A stretch of 64,000 bases of DNA from Metridium senile (Eukaryota; Cnidaria; Anthozoa; Actiniaria; Metridiidae). Location: NCBI GenBank assembly GCA_949775045.1, contig OX459096.1, positions 30,649,475 to 30,713,474 on the forward strand, read 5' to 3'. The notes beneath the pieces are model-generated. The model was not told where the DNA came from, did not search any database, and saw only the letters and a list, made by a program, of their open reading frames with translations. Both the position numbers and the translations under genes were made by a program. Positions 1 through 8,576 of this stretch are shown piece after piece. Each line of letters begins with the position of its first letter. Position 1 is the first letter of the stretch.

Positions 1-647
1 AAAATTCTTGCCAATGCTGGCTGAAGTAGAAGTACCTCCGAGAGAGTTGACAAGAAATGATGTGCAGTTCCACTGGGACAAGCCCCAGGAAGAAGCATTC
101 CAACGACTAAAAGAGTTGTGCTGTACAGCCCCTGTGCTAGCCTATTATGATGTTAACAAGCCTACAACCATACAATGTGATGCTAGTAAATATGCAATAG
201 GAGCAGTTTTATTGCAAGAAGGTAGGCCCATAGCCTATACATCTAGAAAGCTAAATGCCTCAGAGATAGACTATGTGCCCATTGAGAAAGAAATGCTAGC
301 CATAGTATACAGCACACAGAAGTTCAGAGAGTATATAATTGGTAAAGAAACAGTAGTCCAGACAGACCATAAACCATTAGAGACAATATATCGCAAGCCA
401 CTGATATCAGCACCACTGAGACTTCAAACTATGTTATTGAAAGTCAAAGGATATGATCTAAAGGTAGAGTACTTACCTGGAAAGAAACAATTCATTGCAG
501 ATGCACTCAGTAGAGCAAGCTTAAATGAGGCTCCCGAAGAGGACATTGACTTTAGAGTCAACATGATTGACAAGATGTCTGTCTCAAAGGATAAGTATGC
601 TGAGTTTCAACGCAAAACTGCCAATGAACTTAATGAACTATATGTAG
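1..647 (+). pseudogene. Ty3/gypsy retrotransposon pol, RT C-terminus and RNase H (5' part, split by DIRS insertion)
   Basis: Reading frame open from the left edge. It encodes the end of a reverse transcriptase and the RNase H of a Ty3/gypsy Pol: the RNase H start with CDAS (about base 177), TSRKL, a central glutamate in EKEML, TDHKPLE and the closing ADALSR motif. The frame is clean until about base 647, where it runs directly into the left terminus of the DIRS element. The reading continues at 5332 with residues that fit the linker between RNase H and integrase. The upstream protease and RT core lie outside the window. Non-functional because it is interrupted and has an in-frame stop near 5874. 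High confidence in family; the exact gypsy clade is not resolved. Confidence 0.88.
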
Positions 648-794
648 TTCTTTTTCGCTATGCTCCACATTATGGGATAATTATGCATACTTCCTATGCT
701 ACTAACTGGTCAGCGGTCACACTTCAAAGCTATTCAAATGCAAATTACAACACCGTATATAACCCCAGGTGATAATATTATAATCAGTTCTTCC
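648..794 (+). repeat. DIRS left inverted terminal repeat
   Basis: The stretch from about 668 to 794 is the near-exact reverse complement of 5140-5262. The first 20 bases of the element (648-667) are copied in inverse orientation in the internal complementary region at 4950-4970 rather than in the right repeat. It lies directly 5' of the Gag-like ORF and probably holds the promoter, but I see no clear core promoter motif. Confidence 0.85.
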
Positions 795-882
795 TTTCGT
801 GCTACAAGATCAGAATTCTTGTCGAAAGCTTTCTGTCTACACGAAACCGTCGAGTTCAACTCAACCGTGATTGCACGTGGCC

Positions 883-1980
883 ATGGCCGATAAAATACAA
901 GAACCCCCGGCTGTAGATAGAGTCGAACGGCAGCTACCGCTTGAACCAGACATTCCTATTTTAGAAGAAACGGAAGAAACAAGCGAAGAAGATTTTGACG
1001 TCGATATTGAACACCTTCGAGACCATCTCGGCATTGATAACATTCAGCGAACGCTGCATACGTTAACCGAGAAAATTACGAGCCTTGGCAATGCCAATAG
1101 TAATCCAACTGTTCCCGTATCGGGACAGGGCTCTTCAAGCACAGATGCAAGTGAGTTTGACCCGTGTTTGGGTCTGTCACAAACAACAGGAACTCCAGAA
1201 AACAGCGAAGCGACTGCTGCTGATTTTCTGCCCTCAATATTCGAGGAAACCGAGACTTTCGGTCCGGACGTGTCCGAAGTTATCGCACAGCGAGTCAATG
1301 ATGCAGTGTCGAAAAAACCGCTAGAAGCGAAGTTCAAAGAGCTACAGGACCAATACAAAACTCCCAAGAACTGTCATTTGTTGTGTGTGCCTAAAGTTAA
1401 TCTTGAACTGTGGCATGACCTAGCTCGACATTCTAAGACTAAAGACCTTGGCCTTCAGGAAATCCAGAAAAACTTAGTCAAGTCTGCACAACCCATGATT
1501 AAGATATTAGATGCAGTTGTGAAGTGCCAGACAGAGAAAAAGCCTATTGAAGCTTGTGATATTCTGACGCCCATTGCTGACGCTGTGACCTTTTTAGGCC
1601 ATGCCTCGTACTTGACCTCTCTAAAAAGGAGAGAATTTCTGAAACCAGACATCACTCAGCCTTATCAGTCGGTTTGCAGCAAAAGCAATCCTGTGTCGAC
1701 TTTTCTATTTGGCGATGAACTCCCTAAACAAGTTAAAGAAATTGGCGAAGTGAACAAAATTGCCAAGAAAACAATGCATCGTCCAAATACGGCGTCTACT
1801 TTTAAACGTCAATCTGACTACAAGAGTGGCAGTGGCCATAACAGATACAACCAGCGTGGTGGCCGCAGGTATTTTTTAGGATATCGAAACCAAAAAGGGC
1901 CCTATTACTCCGAAAGGAGGTCATCCACCAACCCATCGTCGAGTACGAAGACGTACAAAGACACAAAAGAGAAATCTTAA
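883..1980 (+). CDS. DIRS element ORF1, Gag-like protein
   Basis: Open frame of about 365 codons from the first ATG at 883. The N-terminus is acidic (many E/D), the middle is helical without a recognisable enzyme motif, and the last 70 residues are basic and rich in Arg, Gly, Ser and Tyr with RGG-like patches, as in nucleic-acid-binding Gag tails. I see no CCHC zinc knuckle, which is usual for DIRS Gag. The call rests on position (first ORF, between the left inverted repeat and the RT ORF) and on composition, not on a conserved domain. The ORF ends 74 bases before the start of the RT ORF. Confidence 0.7.
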   Translation: MADKIQEPPAVDRVERQLPLEPDIPILEETEETSEEDFDVDIEHLRDHLGIDNIQRTLHTLTEKITSLGNANSNPTVPVSGQGSSSTDASEFDPCLGLSQTTGTPENSEATAADFLPSIFEETETFGPDVSEVIAQRVNDAVSKKPLEAKFKELQDQYKTPKNCHLLCVPKVNLELWHDLARHSKTKDLGLQEIQKNLVKSAQPMIKILDAVVKCQTEKKPIEACDILTPIADAVTFLGHASYLTSLKRREFLKPDITQPYQSVCSKSNPVSTFLFGDELPKQVKEIGEVNKIAKKTMHRPNTASTFKRQSDYKSGSGHNRYNQRGGRRYFLGYRNQKGPYYSERRSSTNPSSSTKTYKDTKEKS

Positions 1981-2054
1981 ATCAGGTAACTACTGAAAGT
2001 AGTATTATTAACCCGTATGCGGGTCATTTACAATACCATAGTTCCAAGTGGCGC

Positions 2055-4028
2055 ATGCTCACCAGTGACCCTTGGGTCCTAGAAACTATAATGGGGTATC
2101 ATTTAGAATTTGAATGTATTCCAGAGCAGTTTTGTTTACCAAAACCTCCTCCTTTGAATGAAACCGAATTTCAGTTAATTAATGATGAAGTTGAGAAACT
2201 TCTTGAAAAAGGGGCTATTAAGCCTGTACTTCGAAATCAAGAGGAATTTATTTCTAATTTATTTCTGGTACCTAAGAAAACTGGTGATATGCGCCCAGTG
2301 ATCAACTTGAAGCCACTGAATCAATTTGTCCAAAAGATCCATTTTAAGATGGAGAATATTCAAATGGCTTTAAATTTCATTAGCCAGGGGGATTCTATGA
2401 TATCAATAGATCTCAAGGATGCCTATTTTAGCGTGCCGATTTTCTCTCCACACCGGAAATATTTACGGTTTATGTGGAAAGGTCAGAGATATGAGTTCAC
2501 CTGTCTACCATTCGGTTACAGTTTGGCTCCTCGAGTTTTTACCAAAATTTGCAAACCTTTTGTGTCTCACCTTCGATTGAACGGATTTCGAATAGTCATC
2601 TTTTTGGATGACATTCTACTTGCTGCAAGCTCGTATGAGGAATGCTTAAATCAGCTTGCCACATTGAGAAGTCTGATTGAGAATCTCGGTTTTGTCATCA
2701 ATAATGAGAAATCTCAACTTGAACCTGTGACACAAATAAGTTTCCTTGGTTTTGTCATTGACTCTGTAGTCATGAAAATATTTCTACCAGAGGTCAAAGT
2801 CCAAAAAATTGTTCTCGCTTGCTCTAAACTGATTTCCGAGCCAAAACCCACTGTGAGACAGGTAGCGCATGTGACTGGCCTTTTAGTCTCGTCATTTCCA
2901 GCCATGAACTACTTGAGACTCTATTACAGATCCATTGAATTATGTAAATCTCAAGCCCTATCTAAGAATAATGACTTTGAGGAGTTGATATTGCTGAGTC
3001 CTCAAGCACTATTGGATCTCGAATGGGTTATTAAGAATATTTCTAAGGTGAATGGAGTGTACTTTGGACCACGACCCATTGATACTGTGATAGAGTGTGA
3101 TGCCAGCTTGGCTGGATGGGGAGCCTATAGTCACGGGCAGCCTGCACAGGGTCGGTGGTCCAAACTAGAGTCTAGTCATCACATCAACTATCTTGAGTTG
3201 TTGGCAGCATTTTACGCATTACAAGCATTTGTGGCCAATGAACATGATGTTCATGTTCGATTGAAACTTGATAATTCGACTGCTATCGCCTATATCAATA
3301 ACATGGGAGGCATTAGATCTCATGCACTAGATTTGCTCTCAAGATCCCTGTGGGAATGGTGTATTCCACGAAACTTATTTGTAAGTGCCCAACATATTCC
3401 AGGGAAAAGCAATTGCACAGCAGACACCCTATCTCGGGAGTTTTCGTCCAATTTAGAATGGGCATTAGATTTAGCAATTTATGATCAACTGATCCACATG
3501 ACATTTGATCCCGACATTGACTTATTTGCGTCGAGACTTAATGCCAAAGTTGAACGATTTGTGTCATGGCAGCCAGAACCTGGTGCCATGGCCATTGACG
3601 CTTTTAGTATAAGCTGGTCTAATCTGAAATGCTATGCATTCCCTCCTTTTAGCTTGCTGCCCCAAGTATTGAGGAAGATCCGCAACGACAAGGCCACAGT
3701 ATTATTGATTGCTCCAGTGTGGACGACGCAGAGCTGGTTCCCGCTCCTACTTCAACTAACCCTAGAGAAACCGATTTTACTGCCCAGGAGAAAGAATCTT
3801 CTATTCTTAGCTCACAGCAACAGCCTTCATCCTCTACGCAACCACCTGGTTCTTGCCGCGTGGATATTATCAGGGAATGTCTGCGAAACAGAGGCCTTTC
3901 TGAGGAAGCAACCAACCTCATCAGTGCATCTTGGACCTCTGGGACTGCTAAACAATACAATAGTGCCTGGAAAAAATGGTATCGCTGGTGTGCATCAAAG
4001 CAAATTGATCTACTTCAGGCACCTCTAG
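2055..4028 (+). CDS. DIRS element ORF2, reverse transcriptase / RNase H
   Basis: 657-residue frame. RT motifs in order: VPKKTGDMRPVINLKPLN, motif A IDLKDAYFSV (about residue 117), LPFGYSLAPRVF, and the catalytic FLDD (about residue 185). The RNase H domain follows with ECDAS (about 350), a central YLELLA glutamate, KLDNSTAIAYIN and ADTLSR (about 460). The downstream DPDIDLFASRLN stretch is the conserved segment after RNase H in DIRS/Ngaro-type Pol. The acidic residues needed for both activities are present. The last 310 bases overlap the recombinase ORF in another frame, as in other DIRS elements. ATG at 2055 is the first in frame; the true start could differ if the element uses frameshifting or initiation at another site. 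Confidence 0.9.
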   Translation: MLTSDPWVLETIMGYHLEFECIPEQFCLPKPPPLNETEFQLINDEVEKLLEKGAIKPVLRNQEEFISNLFLVPKKTGDMRPVINLKPLNQFVQKIHFKMENIQMALNFISQGDSMISIDLKDAYFSVPIFSPHRKYLRFMWKGQRYEFTCLPFGYSLAPRVFTKICKPFVSHLRLNGFRIVIFLDDILLAASSYEECLNQLATLRSLIENLGFVINNEKSQLEPVTQISFLGFVIDSVVMKIFLPEVKVQKIVLACSKLISEPKPTVRQVAHVTGLLVSSFPAMNYLRLYYRSIELCKSQALSKNNDFEELILLSPQALLDLEWVIKNISKVNGVYFGPRPIDTVIECDASLAGWGAYSHGQPAQGRWSKLESSHHINYLELLAAFYALQAFVANEHDVHVRLKLDNSTAIAYINNMGGIRSHALDLLSRSLWEWCIPRNLFVSAQHIPGKSNCTADTLSREFSSNLEWALDLAIYDQLIHMTFDPDIDLFASRLNAKVERFVSWQPEPGAMAIDAFSISWSNLKCYAFPPFSLLPQVLRKIRNDKATVLLIAPVWTTQSWFPLLLQLTLEKPILLPRRKNLLFLAHSNSLHPLRNHLVLAAWILSGNVCETEAFLRKQPTSSVHLGPLGLLNNTIVPGKNGIAGVHQSKLIYFRHL

Positions 4029-4798
4029 AACAGATAGCCAACTTTCTGTCTGAATGCTTTAGCGAAGGGCAAAGTTACAGTACCATCAACACGTATAGAT
4101 CTGCTCTGTCATCAACCCTTGAGCCTGTCGGCAACACTGGTGTTGGCTCACATCCATTAATTGTTCGACTTTTAAAGGGAATGTACAACTTGCGTACTCC
4201 AACTCCTCGTTATTGCAAAACCTGGGATGTGTCTAAAGTTACAGACTATTTAAAAACATTGCACCCCTTGGAGCAACTTAACCTGAAGAACTTGACCTTA
4301 AAAACAATAATGCTTTGTGCATTAGTATCGGCACAAAGAGAGCAAACATTATGTGCCTTAGATCTAAATTACTCCCAAGACAGCGTCGATTGTTTAAGTT
4401 TTGTTATAGCGGAACGTTTAAAAACCTCTAAACCTGGAAAGTCTATTGAAGTGACATTTCAATGTTTGCAAGAGGAACCTAGTGTGTGCGCTAAGTGTAC
4501 TCTCGTCGAGTATATTTCACGAACAAAAGCCTTAAGAGGTGACGTGACCAAAGTATTTCTATCTTATATCAGACCGCATAAACCAGTGTCTATAGACACT
4601 GTGGCAAGATGGATTAAAGTTGTTATGGCCAAGTCTGGCATAGATGTGTCCCTTTTCAAAGCGCACAGTGTTCGGGGAGCATCCACGAGTGCCCTGTATG
4701 CCAAAAGTGTCCCCATTGGAGACATTTTGCGGACCGCAGATTGGTCCAACGAACGTACCTTTCGTAAATACTACCTCAGATGTAATTTACATCATTAG
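3719..4798 (+). CDS. DIRS element ORF3, tyrosine recombinase
   Basis: 359-residue frame. The N-terminal part has the SAM-like core-binding fold signature (WTSGTAKQYNSAWKKWYRWC and the NTYRSALSS helix). The C-terminal catalytic domain shows the R...HxxR...Y set of tyrosine recombinases: Arg in SAQREQT, the HSVRGAS box, and the nucleophile region RKYYLR near the end. This enzyme takes the place of a DDE integrase and inserts a circular cDNA without making a target duplication. It overlaps ORF2 by 310 bases in a different frame. No stop or missing catalytic residue is visible, so it is plausibly functional. Confidence 0.9.
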   Translation: MDDAELVPAPTSTNPRETDFTAQEKESSILSSQQQPSSSTQPPGSCRVDIIRECLRNRGLSEEATNLISASWTSGTAKQYNSAWKKWYRWCASKQIDLLQAPLEQIANFLSECFSEGQSYSTINTYRSALSSTLEPVGNTGVGSHPLIVRLLKGMYNLRTPTPRYCKTWDVSKVTDYLKTLHPLEQLNLKNLTLKTIMLCALVSAQREQTLCALDLNYSQDSVDCLSFVIAERLKTSKPGKSIEVTFQCLQEEPSVCAKCTLVEYISRTKALRGDVTKVFLSYIRPHKPVSIDTVARWIKVVMAKSGIDVSLFKAHSVRGASTSALYAKSVPIGDILRTADWSNERTFRKYYLRCNLHH

Positions 4799-4929
4799 CT
4801 TGATCAATATTTATTGATTGTTGTGTTCCATGAAATATGAGAATGATTTCACTGTTATTGTTAATGTTACTGTTAATCATGATATTAATAAAGGTTGTTA
4901 TATACCTATTGGCTTCGGTGCTTTGAAAT

Positions 4930-5045
4930 CGCATAATTATCCCATAATGTGGAGCATAGCGAAAAAGAATTTAAAATTAGACGAGAGGTACTTACCTTGA
5001 AGTATAATTGTAATTCTTTGAGATATGTGGAGCATTATGGGATAA
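4930..5045. repeat. DIRS internal complementary region
   Basis: Composite of two inverted copies: 4931-4970 is complementary to the left tip (648-686), and 4969-5045 is complementary to the right tip (about 5254-5331). The two halves meet at a shared AA/TT dinucleotide, marking the exact ends of the element. This structure is diagnostic of DIRS-like elements and serves to complete the termini during reverse transcription. Confidence 0.85.
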
Positions 5046-5139
5046 TGCTACCCACCCTTCTTTTGGTGTATTTTTAAAGGTTTTAATGGTGTAATTCCCA
5101 CCCACTTGTCGAACCTCGCCAATTTTAATTTCCACTCCA

Positions 5140-5331
5140 GGAAGAACTGATTATAATATTATCACCTGGGGTTATATACGGTGTTGTAATTTGCATTTGA
5201 ATAGCTTTGAAGTGTGACCGCTGACCAGTTAGTAGCATAGGAAGTATGCATAATTATCCCATAATGCTCCACATATCTCAAAGAATTACAATTATACTTC
5301 AAGGTAAGTACCTCTCGTCTAATTTTAAATT
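5140..5331 (-). repeat. DIRS right inverted terminal repeat and right tip
   Basis: 5140-5262 mirrors 668-794; the final 70 bases (to 5331) are unique to this end and are repeated in inverse orientation in the internal complementary region. The gypsy reading frame resumes at 5332. Confidence 0.85.
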
Positions 5332-6435
5332 ATCCAAACAGGATGGCCTAGCCACAAACAGCAAGTAACACATAATGTAATACCCTACTGGAATGTGAGA
5401 GATGAACTTTCAATTGGCCTTTACCTAAACGAGCAGGGGACTGGGTACTAGTTTTCTAAATTAATCTAATTACAAAATTAAGCATATCATAGGAAAGAGC
5501 ACATTGAAATATACAAGGTTTCAAAGTTTGGGCACATTAGGTTAAATAGCGACAAAATAAGAGCAATTTAAATGTCCAAAGAATTACAAAGAAATGTATG
5601 GTTTGGATGGACAGTGTCCATCCAATCCATACATTTCTTTGTAATTTTTCAAGGTTTTCAAAGACTGCCTCTAACCCAGTACTCAACCAAATTTAACCAA
5701 ACTTTGGAACCTTGTATATCTTGATGTGCTCTTTCCAATGATATGATTAATTTTGTAATAAGATTAATTTAGAAAACTAGTACCCAGTCCTCTGCTCGTT
5801 TAGGTAAAGGCCAATACTTGATGGAATCATATACAGAGGTATGAGAATTGTTGATGATCAGTTAAACTATCCATGATATCTTACATGTGATCTTATTCAT
5901 GAGATGCACCTTGGCATAGTTAAGTCTAAACAGAGAGCCAGAGATACTCTATATTGGCCAGGAATGAGTGCACAGATTGAAGAAAAGATTGGAAGTTGCA
6001 CCACCTGCCAGACATACCAAGTTAAACAAGCTAAAGAGCCCATGATAACCAGAAAACTACCAGACTTACCGTGGACCGAACTTGCATCAGATGTACTGTT
6101 CTTCGAAGGTGACCACTACTTGTTGACAGTAGATTATTATTCTAAGTACATCGAAGTGTCTAAAATTGCAGACTTGTCTTCACAGTCAGCCATTCAAGCT
6201 TTGTTAAGTTTTGCTACTCATGGCATACCTGAAAGACTAACAACTGATAATGGCACACATTATGCAAGTGCAGAGTTCACAGAGTTTGCTAGAAACTACA
6301 ACTTTGAACATGTTACAATAAGCCCACATCACTCATGTTCAAATGGTGAAGCTGAAGCAGCAGTTCACACAATTAAGAGAATGTGGAGAAAGAACAAAGA
6401 CAAGCAGTTAGCTCTCCTTAACTACAGATTTAAAT
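5332..6435 (+). pseudogene. Ty3/gypsy pol, integrase part (3' part, degenerate)
   Basis: Continuation of the gypsy Pol that starts at the left edge. 5332-5410 encodes the linker after RNase H; the frame is then broken by a foldback insertion and resumes near 5816. From about 5889 the integrase appears: the HHCC zinc-binding region (HLGIVKSKQRAR, WPGM, CTTCQ), then the catalytic core with the two aspartates in ELASDVLF and TTDNGTHY and the glutamate in NGEAEAAV. An in-frame TGA at about 5874 and truncation at about 6430, where similarity stops and a LINE fragment begins, show that the gene is dead. The C-terminal part of the integrase and the 3' LTR are not seen. Confidence 0.85.
5411..5815. 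mobile_element. Foldback (MITE-like) element inserted in gypsy pol
   Basis: About 405 bases with inverted ends of 55 or more bases (ATTGGCCTTTACCTAAACG at the left; mirrored at 5765-5815) and a second, tight palindrome in the centre around 5583-5647. It splits the gypsy frame: pol similarity stops just before it and resumes just after. A short ACTT at both edges may be a target duplication but is not convincing. No coding capacity. Confidence 0.75.
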
Positions 6436-6479
6436 CAGATTTAAATTACATTCAATGTTTTTTAAAAAGATGTTATAAA

Positions 6480-6985
6480 AACCATTATTGGTTCACGATA
6501 CAAGACCAAAGATGCATGCACAACTCAAGTAGAAATCGACTCTAAAGTCATCAAGCAAGTCGAAAGTCACACACTACTTGGACTGACTATAGATACGAAC
6601 TTGAGCTGGTGCGCTCATATAAGTAAACTAATTAGCAGGATAAGAAGTCAATAGAAATTTTTAAAGAATTAAAATGGCTCCCTGTAGATGAAAGAGCCAA
6701 TTATTTTAGAGCGGTTTTAATGTATAAATGTATTCACTATAGTGCTCCTCAGTATCTAATAGATAAATTCATAGTTAGTAGAGGGAATACAAACAACAAT
6801 CTCAGTGTACCCTTGTATAGAAAAACGTTTGGTCAAAGGACTTTTAATTTTTTAGGTAGCAAATTATGGAATGCAATTCCATTAGATATAAGACAGGCTC
6901 CTTCTTTAGATAATTTTAATATAAATATCGTACAAATTTGTCAACAAACCTTTACAACATACCTTTCTACGTAGATAGTTAATTT
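6480..6985 (+). pseudogene. 3' fragment of a CR1/L2-like non-LTR retrotransposon ORF2
   Basis: Conceptual translation of about 6528-6640 gives the LLGLTIDTNLSW segment found after the RT domain in CR1/L2/Jockey-type LINEs. About 6652-6974 gives WLPVDERANYFRA, then MYKCIHYSAPQYL and GSKLWNAIPLDIR, the conserved C-terminus of these proteins. The two parts are in different frames with stops between them, so the copy is broken. It abuts the truncated gypsy integrase without spacer. The element's 3' tail may run to the TTATTA-rich stretch near 7700-7735, which is a guess from the tail composition. Confidence 0.75.
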
Positions 6986-6989
6986 TTAT

Positions 6990-8397
6990 TCAATATGACA
7001 TGTATAGCTAGTATCAATTTAATTCACCTTATACCTTCTATAATATGTACCGGAAAATGATTTTTCAAGTTAACAGATATTTTAATATTTTAGCACTTGA
7101 AATAGGCATGTTTGGAAGGTTTTGATGCTCTGGCGAAAATACCAAAGAAGTTATGCTCAATGAAAAATGTAGAGATTTGTATGTAATTTTCTGCCGAGGC
7201 CTTAATTGATGCCTCGTTTTGGTGTTATTCTGATTTTTCAAACTCTTATAGCTTCTTTCAAATTTAATCGTTTTTTCTCAACCTTTCACAAGTTATTGTT
7301 ATGGTGAATGTCTATCATATGATAGCTTTCGTTTTCTTAAAACATCAATTTAAAATATTATGATATTTAGTGGCGGCCATTTATGAAAGTCGTCTATATA
7401 ATCTATATTTGTAAAAAAGTTGTATTTTTAAAATAGCTTATGCTCCAGTTTCACTGGAATTTTTCAATATTGTTTTTTAATTTTTTAAAAAGCGCGTTAT
7501 AATTTATTACTACATATATATATACATTTACATCCAAGTAATAACTACATATCTGACGTGTAATTACATTTACCAGATGTGCTGTATATTATATAGGTAT
7601 TTACAACAGGTTGATGAATTAATCTTTACTTGTTGTCTATCCCTATTAAAGAGAGAGATTGCGCTATTGAGCAATTACCAGTTGGAAATAGCACCATATA
7701 AATAAATAAAGTTATTATTAAAGTTATTATCTATTTCCAAAAAAAACCCAGGATATTTAAGAATTAATATGCAAGTTAGATCACGTGATCTCTTTACATA
7801 AGTAAGGTTTTTTTACTTTAGCTAAAAAGTTTTTCAAACATCACAGACTATAATTCTTAAAGTCCTCTTTAAAAGAAACTAAACAATGTATAAGTGGTTA
7901 CAACCCCATTTTAAATCAAGAATTTGAAAACAAAACTTCGACCTAGTTCTTCATGTGACACTCATATGCGCCTGAAAGTTGACAAGTAGTAAAAATGTTT
8001 ACATCAACAATACATGCCAAAATATTAAGACAAGAATTAACTAATTATTCTCGGTTTTCATTGACGTCATCAAAAATATTTCAAGCTGTTTCTGAGATCT
8101 TTAATAGGAAAATAAAAGATCTTTCACGTGAAAGCTATGGTAAAACTATGTAATTCTGCAAAATTTCAAGTCAAACCGAGTTCAGTTTGCTGCCAAGATA
8201 TGAATTATTTCATATTCTATGTAATTCTGCAAAATTTCAAGTCAAACCACATTTTTGCTGCCAAGATATGAACTACAGTATTTCATATTCTATTTCTTTT
8301 GGTAAGAATGTATGGAGCCGCCATGTTGGTGTACATGCAGCTTTTGTACAAACAATAAAAAACAAACCCCATGCAACCAAACTTTCAGGAATAATAT
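6990..8397. other. Non-coding AT-rich DNA, with a 65-bp tandem duplication
   Basis: No supported gene. The first 750 bases could be LINE 3' sequence ending in TTATTA repeats. At about 8150-8290 a unit of roughly 70 bases (beginning CTATGTAATTCTGCAAAATT) occurs twice in tandem with small differences. Confidence 0.6.
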
Positions 8398-8538
8398 CAC
8401 CAAAACACTAAATTCTAAACTATAGATCGTAGAAAAATGGTCCTTTAGTCAGTTTTGTAGATAGTTTTGAATTCAAAACTGTCTACAAAATCAACTAAAG
8501 GACCAGCTTTCTTAGATATATAGTTTAGCGTTTTGATG
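8398..8538. repeat. Hairpin/MITE-like inverted repeat downstream of the LicD gene
   Basis: Imperfect inverted repeat centred near 8471. The arms contain AACTATAGATCGTAGAAA... GGTCCTTTAGTCAGTTTTGT and their mirror images. It lies 40 bases beyond the stop codon of the minus-strand LicD-like gene, so it may be transcribed in its 3' UTR. Confidence 0.65.
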
Positions 8539-8576
8539 ACGTCACATGAAATATGCAAGTTAGGCTCAACACAAGC

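Larger units (their letters stand above)
648..5331 (+). mobile_element. DIRS-type tyrosine-recombinase retrotransposon, apparently complete
   Basis: Element of about 4.7 kb with the structure expected of DIRS1-like retrotransposons: inverted terminal repeats (about 668-794 against 5140-5262), an internal complementary region just inside the right end (about 4930-5045), and three long ORFs (Gag-like, RT/RNase H, tyrosine recombinase). The internal region contains, back to back, the reverse complement of the left tip (4931-4970) and of the right tip (4969-5045), which is the template arrangement by which DIRS elements restore their ends through a circular intermediate. The outer limits are set by that match and by the resumption of the host gypsy reading frame. 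Flanks show no target duplication beyond a TT shared at the tips, as expected for recombinase-mediated insertion. All three ORFs lack stops, so the insertion looks young. Confidence 0.9.
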
